From Notamacropus eugenii (lineage: Eukaryota > Chordata > Mammalia > Diprotodontia > Macropodidae), in the NCBI RefSeq assembly GCF_028372415.1, contig NC_092872.1:388638853-388702852 (forward strand): a stretch of DNA of 64,000 nucleotides, in the 5' to 3' direction. Positions 1 through 9,639 of the stretch are shown here, in pieces. Position numbers and translations under genes: made by a program. The notes under the pieces were generated by a model. It did no database searches. It worked only from the letters and a program-made list of their open reading frames with translations, and was not told where the DNA came from. Numbering within the stretch: the stretch's first letter is position 1; each line of letters starts with the position of its first letter.

Positions 1-2905
1 TTATAGTTAACATTTCTAGTACAATATTGAATAATAATAACAATCATGGGCATCTTTATTTCACCCCAATCTTATTGGGAAGGCTTTTAACTTATCCCCA
101 TTACAGATTATGCTTGCTGATGGTTCATAGATACTATGTATTGTTTTAAGAAAAGCTCCATTTATTCCTGTGCTCCTCAGTGCTTTTAATAGGAATGGGT
201 GCTGTATTTTGTCAAAAACTTATTCTGCATCTATTGAGATAGTAATATGATTTCTGTTGGTTTTGATATTGATATGGTCAATTATGATGATAGTCTCCCC
301 AATACTGAACCAGTCTTGCAGTCCTAGTATAAATTCCACCTGGGAATAATGTACTATACTTGTAATAAATCACTGTAATCTCTTTGCTAATATTTTATTT
401 AACATTTTTGCATCACAACTCATTAGGGAAATTGGTCTATAATTTTCTTCCTCTGTTTTGGCCCTTCTTGGTTTAGGTATCAGCACCATATTTATGTCAT
501 AAAAGGAATTTTGTAGGACTTCTTCACCTATTTTTCCAAATAGTTTATATAGATAATTGTTCTTTAAATGTTTGGTAGAAATCACTTGTAAAATCCATCT
601 TGCCCTGGAGATATTTTCTTAGGGAGTTCATTAATGGCTTGTTCATTTTCTTTTTCAAAAGTGGGGTTAAGTGTTTCATTCCCTCTTGTATTAATCTGGA
701 TAATTTATATTCTTTTAAATATTCATCCACTTCACTTAGATTGCCAGATTTGTTGGCATAAAGCTGGGCAAAATAGCTCTTAATTACTCCTTTAATTTTC
801 CTCTTCTTTGTTGGTAAATTCACCCTTTTAATTTTTGATACTAGAAATTAACCAAAGGTTTATCTATTTTATTGTTTTTTTCATGAAAATAGTTTTTAGT
901 TTTATTAGTTCAATAGTTTTCTTACTCTCAATTTTATTAAGGTTTCCTTTGATTTTCAGAATTTCTAATTTGAAGTTCAATTGGAGATTTTAAATTTGTT
1001 CTTCATCTCAAGTATAATATATCCTGCTCCAGCCTTTTACCTTTATTCTGTGTGTGTCTCTTTGATTCAAATGTGTTTCTTGTAAACACTGTATTGTAGG
1101 ATTCTGGTTTTTAATCCACTCTACTATCTGCTTTCATTTTATGGGAGAGTTCATCCCATTAACATTACAGTTATAATTACTAGCTATGTATTTCTCTCCA
1201 TCTTATTTTCCCCCATTTATACTTTTGTCTCTCCTCTCACACTATCTCTCCTCACCAGTGTTTTGCTTCTTAACACTACCTCCATCAATCTGCCCTCCTT
1301 TCTATCAGCCCCCCTCCCTTTTTCCCCTTCCCCTCCTACTTTTGCCATCCCTTCTATCAGCCCCTGCCTCCTTTTTTTTTCCCTTTTCCTTTCCTACTTT
1401 TCCCCTCCCTTTTATCATCCCTCCCCCTACTTTCTTTCCCCTTTCCTCTTCAGATTCCCAATAGAGTAAAATAGATTTCTTTATCCAAATGAGTGGGTAT
1501 GTTATTCCCTCTTTGAGTCAAATCAAATGAGAGTAAGGTTCAAACAATATTCACCCCATCTACCTTCTTTCCCTCTACTGTAATAGATCTTTTGTGCCTC
1601 TTCATGTGATGTATATTTTACGCTCTTCTGCCTCACTCTCCTCCCAATACAATCCTTTTTTCACCCCTTAATTTTTTTTATCATCACATCAAAGTCTGCC
1701 TACACTCTCTGTCCAAGTATACTCCTTCTAATTCTCCTAATAGAGATACAGTTCTTCCCCCCCAATTTATTAATTTATTTGTTTGCAGTTTTCAAAAATC
1801 ACTTTCATAAGTTCCAAATTTTCTCCTCCTTCCTCCCTTCTCCCTTCCCAAGACAGCATGAATTCTTATATGGGTTCTACACATGCATTCCTATTAAACA
1901 CATTTTCACATTAGTCATGTTGCATAGAGATACAGTTCTTAAGAGTTACAAGTATCATCTTCCCATGTAGGGATGTAAACAGTTTAACCTTAATGAACAT
2001 TTCTTTCCTGTTTACCTTTTTATGTTTCTCTTGAGTCTTGTATTTGAAGATCAAATTTTCTGATAAACTCTAGTCTTTTCATCAGGACAGTTTGAAAGTC
2101 CCCAATTTCATTGAATGCCCATCTTTTCCTCTGAAAGATTATGCTCAGATTTGCTGAGTAGTTGATTCTTGGTTGTAATCCAAACTTCTTTGCCTTCTGC
2201 AATATCACATTCCAAGCCCTCTGATGGTAGAAGATACTAAGCCCTCTGTAATCCTGATTGTGGCTTCTTGATATTTAAACTGTTTCTGGCTGCTTGTAGT
2301 ATTTTCTCCTTTGCCTGATAGCTCTGGAATTTGGTAACAATATTCCTGGGAGTTTTCATTTTGGTATCTCAGGAAGTGATCTGTGGATTTTTTCAATGAC
2401 CATTTTCCCCTCTGGTTCCAGGATATTGGAGTTTTTCTTGATAATTTGTTGAAAGATTCTGTTCAGGCTTCTTTTTTAATCATAGCTTTCAAGTAGTCCA
2501 ATAATTCTTAAATTATATAAATATAATATGTAAATTATATATATAAAATTGTAAATAAATTCTTACATTATCTCTCCTGGGTCTATTTTCCACATCAGTT
2601 GTTTTTTCCAGTGAAGTATTTTGCAATTTCTTCTATTTTTTCATTCTTTTTATTTTGTTTGAATGTTTCTTGATGTCATTACCTCCCATTTGCCCAGTTC
2701 AATTTTGAAGTTATTGTTTTCAGTTAGCTTTTGTATCTCTTTTTCCATTTGGCCAATTCTACTTTTAAAGGATTTTTGTGAATTTTTTCATTTGATCAAT
2801 TCTATATTTAAGGAGTTGTTTTCTTCAGTCAATTTTTGTGCTTCCTTTTCCAAGCTTTGCTTCTCCCCCTGATTCTTTTTTCATAATTTTCTTGCATAAC
2901 AGTTG
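1..2905 (-). repeat. L1 LINE fragment, rearranged, running off the window edge
   Basis: Read on the minus strand this is L1: ORF1 C-terminal region near 2450-2040, an inter-ORF/5' ORF2 region near 1990-1000, then reverse transcriptase near 820-1. RT blocks such as [20 protein letters not shown] lie within 585-370. It is collinear with the better-preserved L1 at 36040-42566 but lacks several hundred bases of endonuclease/N-terminal ORF2 at about 960-1000. All frames are broken. Confidence 0.85.
1757..1923 (-). mobile_element. Short 5'-truncated L1 3'-end insertion with 17-bp target duplication
   Basis: The 167-bp insert matches the L1 3' terminus seen at 36070-36250. It is bounded by identical ATAGAGATACAGTTCTT copies at 1740-1756 and 1924-1940. 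It sits inside the host L1 in the same orientation. Its 3' end reads AATTTATT... next to a C7 run on the plus strand rather than a clean T tract. Confidence 0.85.
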
Positions 2906-3063
2906 ATCAGGGCCCCACCTTCATGGATCCTAGAGGATGGAGGACTGAAACTATGGCACGGTCAGTAACACCTGAGGAGTCTCTTCTGAAGACACAGAAG
3001 TTCAGGCTAGGTGTCTCTGATAGTAAATTCCTAGTTATTTGCTTCCCCTGGCTGCTCTAAGAA
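2906..3063. other. Unassigned sequence
   Basis: Short stretch between the L1 fragment and a SINE. No ORF or recognised repeat. Confidence 0.4.
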
Positions 3064-3307
3064 TGGCTAGATGGCACAATGGATAGAGTGCTGGGCCTGG
3101 AGTCAGGAAGTCTCATCTTCCCGAGTTCAAATCTGGCTTCAGACATGTATTATCTGTGTGACCCTGGCTAAGATACTTAATCCTGTTTGCTTCTGTTTCC
3201 TCATCTAGAAAGTGAGTTGGAGAAGGAAATTGGGAAACTTCTCCAGTATCTTTCCAAGAAAACCCCTACTGGGGTCATGAAGAGTGGAGAATAACTCAAC
3301 AACAGCA
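3064..3307 (+). repeat. tRNA-derived CORE-SINE with RTE-like tail
   Basis: The head GATGGCACAATGGATAGAGT carries tRNA-like promoter boxes, followed by the CORE section (GTGTGACCCTGGCTAAG... CCTCATCTAGAAA). The tail GGGGTCATGAAGAGT... CAACAACAG is typical of marsupial SINEs mobilised by RTE. Confidence 0.85.
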
Positions 3308-3589
3308 AAGAGGGCTGGTCTGAACTCACTCACCGTGTCAACTTGGTGGCCTTCTTGTTAGGGCATAGAGGGAGAGCAGAGTTGCAGGAGGGCTTCAGAC
3401 TGTCCACAGGCATGCAACAGGGGCCTCTCTTAATTCCAAGTGAGTGTGACCTCATGTTTATTCTTTCTGCCCCCTTCAATTAAACTTCTGGTGTTTCTAA
3501 TATTTACTTTATAACTGTGCCTTTGAATTCTGGGCAGTTTGATTTGGTATTTTTTTCTGTCTCTAAGTGAGAGTTCTTTCCACCTTCAT

Positions 3590-3895
3590 GACCCTGAGCA
3601 GGTCACTTCACTTCTGTCTGCCTCAGTTTCCTCATCTGTGAAATAGGTATAATAATAGCACTTAACTCTCAGTTGTGAGGATACATTGGATAACATTTGT
3701 TAAGTATATTGCAAACCTTAAAGCACTATAAAAATGCTGGTTATTATTACCAATGTCATTACTATAGGATTGTAGATTTAGGGTGGAAGAGACCTCAGAG
3801 GCCATATAGTCCCACCCTTCCCCTCACTGTCCCCCATTTTACAGATAAGGAAACCTAGTGAGGCCCATGGAGGGTAAGTGACTTACTTGTTATGG
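3590..3895. repeat. Two adjacent MIR/CORE-SINE fragments
   Basis: Positions 3590-3747 run in plus orientation (CTGCCTCAGTTTCCTCATCT ... TATAAAAATGCTGGTTATTA). Positions 3755-3895 run antisense (TTTTACAGATAAGGAAACC). The second stops abruptly at about 3895. Confidence 0.65.
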
Positions 3896-4440
3896 GAGTT
3901 TTTGATTTCCTTTTATTATTTGGGACTCAGAACCAATCCTCCTGCAAATTTTGATTAACTAAAAATCTGTCTTAATATTAACCATATCTTGCTAAAGCTT
4001 GTCCCATGGGATGTGAAATTATACTTAGAGCCTTAAATATTATTCCTTAGTTAAGAAGTCAGAGGAGGGATTTAAAGTGTTCTTGACTCCTTGGAGATAA
4101 ATAATTTTTTTTCAGTCATCCTATTTGAGAATCCTCTAAATGTTGTTTAGTCTGAAACCCGACTTAGTTTATCCATAGAGTTTGTTTGGTGAAGTTTGTC
4201 TCCTTAGGGAATATATAAAATTATGACTCTGTGTAACTAAGTAGTTTCAACTTTTATGACGTTGATGGGAATATGGGATTGCAGATATACTTTCTTTTTA
4301 ACTATTATGACTAAGAGAAATTAATATTATACTATTATATTAACAACAAATTGTTAATTTGGAATCTACTCTTTTCTTCCCATTTTTGTCAAGGCTCAAC
4401 TCCTGAAAAGGTCAGCCAGCCTCTGAAGGGCATTGCTGGC

Positions 4441-4947
4441 TGATGAGGTTCTCCTAGCTCTCAAGGCTCCTGCTCGTTGAGTGGGATCTCAATTAACTGG
4501 GAGATCCATTTCTGTTTACAGTATAAATGGAATCCATTCTGAATCAGCCTTTGGCTGAGGGAAGAACCCCTTGTTCCTGATCCCCTCCATTAGAGTTCAT
4601 GAGCAACCCAGCTCATGAAGGAGAAAACTAGCTAGAAAGGACCAGCTGGAGATGGCTTGCCCTGCCTGGATGCCTTGAGGCTGCTGATCAAGCCATGTTC
4701 TCAGCAGGAGGAGCTGAAGACTTTTAGCCTATCTCCTCATTAAATGTTCACTAATCAGGATTGATTTTCACTTGTCAAAGGAGTTCCCTTTCAGAACCGA
4801 TTTAGGGCATTTCAGAGTCTCCCTTGACATCTTTGGTTACTGAGAGAAACCACTGACCATTAATTTATTGATTGCTGGTTAGCCCAATTAATAAACTGAT
4901 TAATAATTACCCAGAAACTCTATCTCTTGAGGTTTTCATTTGTCACA
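4441..4947 (+). mobile_element. Possible solo LTR
   Basis: The segment begins TG and ends CA, is flanked by TGGC on both sides (4437-4440, 4948-4951), and has AATAAA at 4890-4895 about 55 bp from its 3' end. No open reading frame. The boundaries depend on a 4-bp duplication, so this is tentative. Confidence 0.35.
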
Positions 4948-4951
4948 TGGC

Positions 4952-6310
4952 CCAAGAGGAATGTACAAGATTGCAATATGCAAAAGGATTATTTCTTTTG
5001 TCATATTTCTTGTCAGATTACATTCATAATGTAATTTGTATGATGTAATTTTGCCTACAGGAGCACTTGTAAGAGTCCTAATGGGGTTCAGGTTTTCTTT
5101 GAAGCCTGAATCTATGCTTGAGCGTTATAATAAAACCTAATTTTTTACCTCTGTAATTTCTGGATTGTGGTAAATGAATATATTTGGCAGTAGTTAATCA
5201 TCTATATGAACTTGGAGAGGAAATATTTCTCCCATAATAAATTTGGCAACCAAGTATTAACATTAGAGATGAGAAGTATCCAGAGCAGAAGAATCTTTCC
5301 ATCCCATGGTAATCAAACTGGGATATTCACCTTGGTTCTTGAGTTTGGGGGAGACTTACTAAATATTGTCTATTGGGGAATGAGTAGGTCAACTGCCTAA
5401 CCCCTCCAGTGGAGAAGGAGGTAGGTCTGGCAAGATAGTATAAAAAATTTTATATATTGAACCAATTCATAATTTCTTCACTAGCCACAAGGCAAAGAAG
5501 GAAGCACTTCCCTTTCTTCCTTCTATGCAAATCCTATGGAAATGAGAACCAGGAGCTCACAAAGAAAGCTTTGCCTCTGGCATTACCATCACCCCTCTGG
5601 AGATGGCCCAGAAATCATTCTTCATCTCTATGGGGAGAGTTCTGGGCAGGCCTCTCCATGACCCTGAAATCACAATGTGTAGGCCAGAGCCATCTTTCCT
5701 TCCTTATGAGTCTGGCTCTGATTATAAACCCAGTCACAGGAGCTTTCTGATTTGCCCAGAAAGACAGGAGATAAATGGTTAGCATTCCTTATCTAAGGGG
5801 ATGAGAGAGATTAATGGTAGCTGGGTAGCTTCACAACCTATTACAATAGACATAAACCATCCTGAAGATGTTGCTAGCAAGCAGCTGCACCTAGGAATAC
5901 AGATGAGGCAAAACTCCTCCTAACACCAAGCCACTGCTGAAGGTAAATGCAAATTAGAAGCAGAGAGAAGGACTGGGAGCATAATCAGGTTATTCAGTAT
6001 GCATTCTGGGTTTTCCCTGCTTTCACACTGAATGTTTATTTTATTTTAGCATTTATGAGGGTGAGAGAGGGAATTAATTTCTCTCCTAAAATATAACACT
6101 CTAGAGAAAGACATGTCCAAATATATTTTGCTCACAAATCCTGCCCTAGTAGAAGGACCATGCTTAAATGGAATAGAAAGAGATGATCAGATCTTTTTTA
6201 TAGGCAGGATAGCTTAGTAAATAGGTGCTGAAATTATTACAGCCAGGAAGGTGAGAAAAAATGGGCTTGTCATGTGAAAGGTGAAAGCCCTCTATCAGAA
6301 GGAAGAAAGG
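4952..6310. other. Non-repetitive intergenic sequence downstream of IL12B
   Basis: I see no known repeat over most of this stretch and no convincing exon. Octamer motifs ATGCAAAT occur at 5525-5532 and 5947-5954. Confidence 0.4.
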
Positions 6311-6493
6311 CAGTGTGGTTCAGTGGAAAGAGCACTGGGTCTGGCATCAGAGGACTTGGCTTCAAATTCCAGCTCTTCCATTTTGGGAAAATCACTTAAT
6401 CTCTCTGGGCCTCAGTTTCCCTATCTGTAAAATAAGGCTGTTATACTAGATAACCTCAAAGGTCCTTTCCATCTGTAAAGTCATGATTTTATG
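6311..6493 (+). repeat. MIR-like/CORE-SINE
   Basis: AGTGGAAAGAGCACTGGGTC head, CTGGGCCTCAGTTTCCCTAT core and a CAAAGGTCCTTTCCATCTGT end; internally complete-looking. Confidence 0.75.
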
Positions 6494-6689
6494 AATTAAT
6501 TTCATGTTGGGGTATGGGAGAGAGTAGTAAGGTGATGGTTCTTAGACTGTTGGTCCAGTTCTTGACAAAATGTTGAAGGAGATAAAATTTGCCTTTAGTA
6601 ATTACTCTTTCCTTTGTTATCCTCCTCAAACTCCTCTTTACCTAAGAGGAATAGATTTCACCTTTGCCCAGTGACAGTTACTCAGGCAT

Positions 6690-7290
6690 AAGGTTTTGAA
6701 ACTGTATGTATCCTTTGTCTCAGCAATATCACTACTGGGCCTCTATCCCAAAGAAATCAAAGAAAGAGGACATGTACCCATAGGTACGAAAATATTTATA
6801 TTAGCCCTTTTTGTGGTAGCAAAAAACTGGAAACTAACAGGGTACCAATTAGGGATCAATTAAACAAATTATGGTATAGAACATAATGGAACATCATTGT
6901 GCCATAGGAAATTTACAAAAGAGAAATCTGGGAAGACTTTTATTAACTGATTCAGAGTCAAGTGAGCACCACTTCAGAATAAATTATACCACAGCAATGC
7001 TAAAAACTAACAACTTAGAAAGTTGCAAGAACCCTGATTAATGTTATAACCAACCCTGATTCCAGGATATCACTGAAGAAGCATACCACTTGACAGAGAG
7101 CTAATAGATTCAGCAGCTGAATGAGAAAAAATTTTTGCTTATAGTAAAAGAGAATCTCTTTTGCTTAACTGTGCATTTGTTGTAAGAGCTTTTTTCTGTT
7201 TCTCTTTTTCTTTCTTTCATGATGGAGGGGTGGTAGGAAGAAAAAATAAATTTTTGTTAATGAAAATTTATTTTTTTTTAAAAAAGAGAT
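6690..7290 (+). repeat. L1 3' terminal fragment
   Basis: Matches the 3' end of L1 in sense orientation (ACTACTGGGCCTCTATCCCA ... GGTAGCAAAAAACTGGAAA). After about 6900 it diverges, then ends in A-rich DNA. Confidence 0.7.
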
Positions 7291-7648
7291 ATTCTTCATT
7301 AAAAAGAGCACCTGTGATCCTATGAGGATAGGTTTTTATTATTTTATAAAGGAAAAAAATAGCGTTTTCCAAAGTGGAAAGTGAACAAGGAGGGCCATCT
7401 GAACCACAAAAATAAAGCATAACAAATCCACAGCCTTGCTAAGAATTCCTTTTACTCCTACCAGTTTAGAGGACAGCTTGTGAGCTCAGGAGATAGCTCA
7501 CGAAGCTAGATTAGAAAGAATAAAGGTAACTTTTTAAAACTGCAAACAAATGTTTCTTGAAAGGGAAGTTCCTGAACTCTCCCTCACATTCTCTCCCTCA
7601 CCCTTTGGTGCTTGACTGTAGCCTAACAAATAAATTCTCAGCCCAGAA
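7291..7648. other. Unassigned sequence just beyond the IL12B cleavage site
   Basis: AT-rich, no recognised repeat or exon; this is the 3' flank of IL12B. Confidence 0.4.
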
Positions 7649-7673
7649 GATTTTGCAAAGGATATTTTTTATT
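7649..7673 (-). terminator. IL12B: IL12B polyadenylation signal and cleavage site
   Basis: AATAAA is at 7673-7668, within CTGAACTAATAAAAAATA. Human IL12B ends CTGAACTAATAAAAACT...GTAATC. The likely cleavage site after CAAAATC is near 7649. Confidence 0.85.
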
Positions 7674-7694
7674 AGTTCAGGCTTATCACATATA

Positions 7695-7713
7695 TAAAAA
7701 TAAATAAATAAAT
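7695..7713 (-). promoter_or_regulatory. AU-rich element in the IL12B 3'UTR
   Basis: The minus strand reads ATTTATTTATTTATTTTTA, with three overlapping AUUUA pentamers about 25 nt before the poly(A) signal. Human IL12B has a near-identical run at the same place. Such elements bind mRNA-destabilising proteins of the TTP/AUF1 type; binding here is inferred. Confidence 0.8.
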
Positions 7714-8992
7714 TTAATTATGTTATTTTAAAAAGCATATTCCATACACTTAAAAGTAACACATTGAAAGGTATAAGGTCCATATCTAAATATCAGATAC
7801 ATTGATGACGTTGGACTGTTCTTTGAAGAACAAAAGTTTTTCTCACAGGTATATCTGTGCATTTTCACATGTAAAATAAAGTCTGGTATCCCAGCAAACA
7901 GCTTCACATGGGAGTATAGATGTCTGGTTCTCAATTCGTTTTTTATTTTCTCTATTTTAGTTCAGCATCATCTTCTTTCTATATTTTTATACATATTGAA
8001 TAATTCTGGCTTATGTTCTTCTACGGTACAGAATCTCCTTTGAATTTTTCCAAAGGTGAGCTTAAGAATAATGTAAACATATTTATTTTCTTTCTTTTTG
8101 ACCCACCTGGGAAGCTCATCCTCATTTCCTTGTTTCAGCCGAATGGATCATTCTTGGCTTAGTCAATTTAATGTCTAGTAATCAGTGCCTTGGTCTTGAT
8201 GTTATTAGCAAGACAACATCAACAATCACAGAATCTCTCCTCCCATCTGATTCAAAACATCCTTTATAGACAATGTAAGGACATTTTTCTGAGACCTTTG
8301 CAATTTTATATCCTACCCATGTCTAGTTCTTTACTACTGGGTGGGAATTAGAAATTTATAGGAAGTTAGAAGCTTAATTTCTACTCTGGTAGCAACACTT
8401 GCAAATAAAGTTCATCTGGCCACTAAAAGGTTGTTCTTGAACTCAGGTCATATTGAGAAAGCATGTATGAGATATCAGGAAATAGATCTGAGTACAGAAA
8501 AGAGATCCCTTTCTCCAGGGTCTCATTAAATATGTTGTCTTTGTATCTAGTTACTAATATTAAAATCTTTCCATCTCTCACAGATGTATTACTCCATTTG
8601 CCCTTTTCTTGTGGCAAAGTCCAGAACATTATGTTCTTACTAATTATCATAAAACTGATGCATTTTAAAAAGTTTAAGTACAAACAAAATCTGACATAAC
8701 ACTCCAATTCACATTTTGCATAAAGGGACATATTCTCAATGAATGTCACATATAGATATGAAAAATACACAAAATACTTGGGTACTCTACAAATGTTAAA
8801 TACACCCTTCAGTTCTTTGGTAAGGTTTCATCAGTGTAGACAATTCCTTGACTGATGCAGATTGCAATTCTTCTAAGACTTAATTACAGATATTCTTGTG
8901 TTGCTGATCACCTTGAGTGTCCTGCACTCTGGTGATAATATTCTTTGAAATTAGGAAAACTTGTCCTTGCATGCACAAATATTCACAAATTC

Positions 8993-9042
8993 AATGTTAA
9001 ATAAGAGCAATAAGTTAATAAATATGAAAATTATGTTAAATA
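8993..9042 (-). promoter_or_regulatory. Second AU-rich cluster in the IL12B 3'UTR
   Basis: Several ATTTA/TATTTAAC units lie close together, matching a human 3'UTR stretch with TATTTAAAT...TATTTATTAG...TTATTTAACG. It sits just downstream, in the mRNA, of the 7SL-derived insert. Confidence 0.55.
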
Positions 9043-9080
9043 CAAAGGTTAGCACCAAACAGACTATTAAATATATCAAG

Positions 9081-9412
9081 GGCCACCCATGCAATCACTA
9101 GCTACCACTGGGGAGGCTGAGGCAGGCAGCTCTGGGGAGCTTGGTAAATCTGAGTTTCAAGAAGGTTAGAGGATTGGCTGTTAGCACTAAGCCTGGCACC
9201 AAACCCGTCCGAGCTGGGGTGCAGCAGTGTTAATAGACTGACAAAGAGAGGGCAAACCAGGCCAGGTCAGTAATAGAGAAGCTCAAAGCTTCTGACTCCA
9301 TCAGTAGTAGCAGGATCAGGCCCATGAATGGCTACTCCCTTTCCAGCCATGGAGGAGATGGGGAGATCCAATCTCAAATAAATAAATGAATGAAAAAATA
9401 AATAAATAAAAG
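9081..9412 (+). repeat. 7SL (SRP) RNA retrocopy inserted in the IL12B 3'UTR
   Basis: Blocks match 7SL RNA along its whole length in order: CTAGCTAC near 9100, GGGAGGCTGAGGCAGG, GTTAGCACTAAGCCTGGC, GAGGGCAAACCAGGCCAGGT, AGCTTCTGACTCCATCAGTA and GCCCATGAATGGCTAC. It ends in an A-rich (AAAT)n tail. ATATCAAG flanks both ends (9073-9080 and 9413-9420) as a target-site duplication. Substitutions and small gaps make it a pseudogene, antisense to IL12B. Confidence 0.85.
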
Positions 9413-9639
9413 ATATCAAGCTAAATTAATACTGATAGATTTTTTTTTTCTTAGCTCAAATTAACTAGTTGTTTGGCTCATTGGGCATCTGAGAACCGAA
9501 ATATTAAAAAATCATAATCCATAAAAAATGAAAGTAAAAGAAAGCTGGTAGACGACATTCACATTTCATTTCACTTGATCTTTTTTTTTTTCATGTTTGC
9601 TTCATCTCTTCTCTTCATCCAGTGTAGTATGATGAAAGT

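Noticed and set aside
1..7648. UBLCP1, the neighbour expected 3' of IL12B by human synteny
   Set aside because: No exon of a ubiquitin-like phosphatase was recognisable; the flank here is probably too short to reach it.
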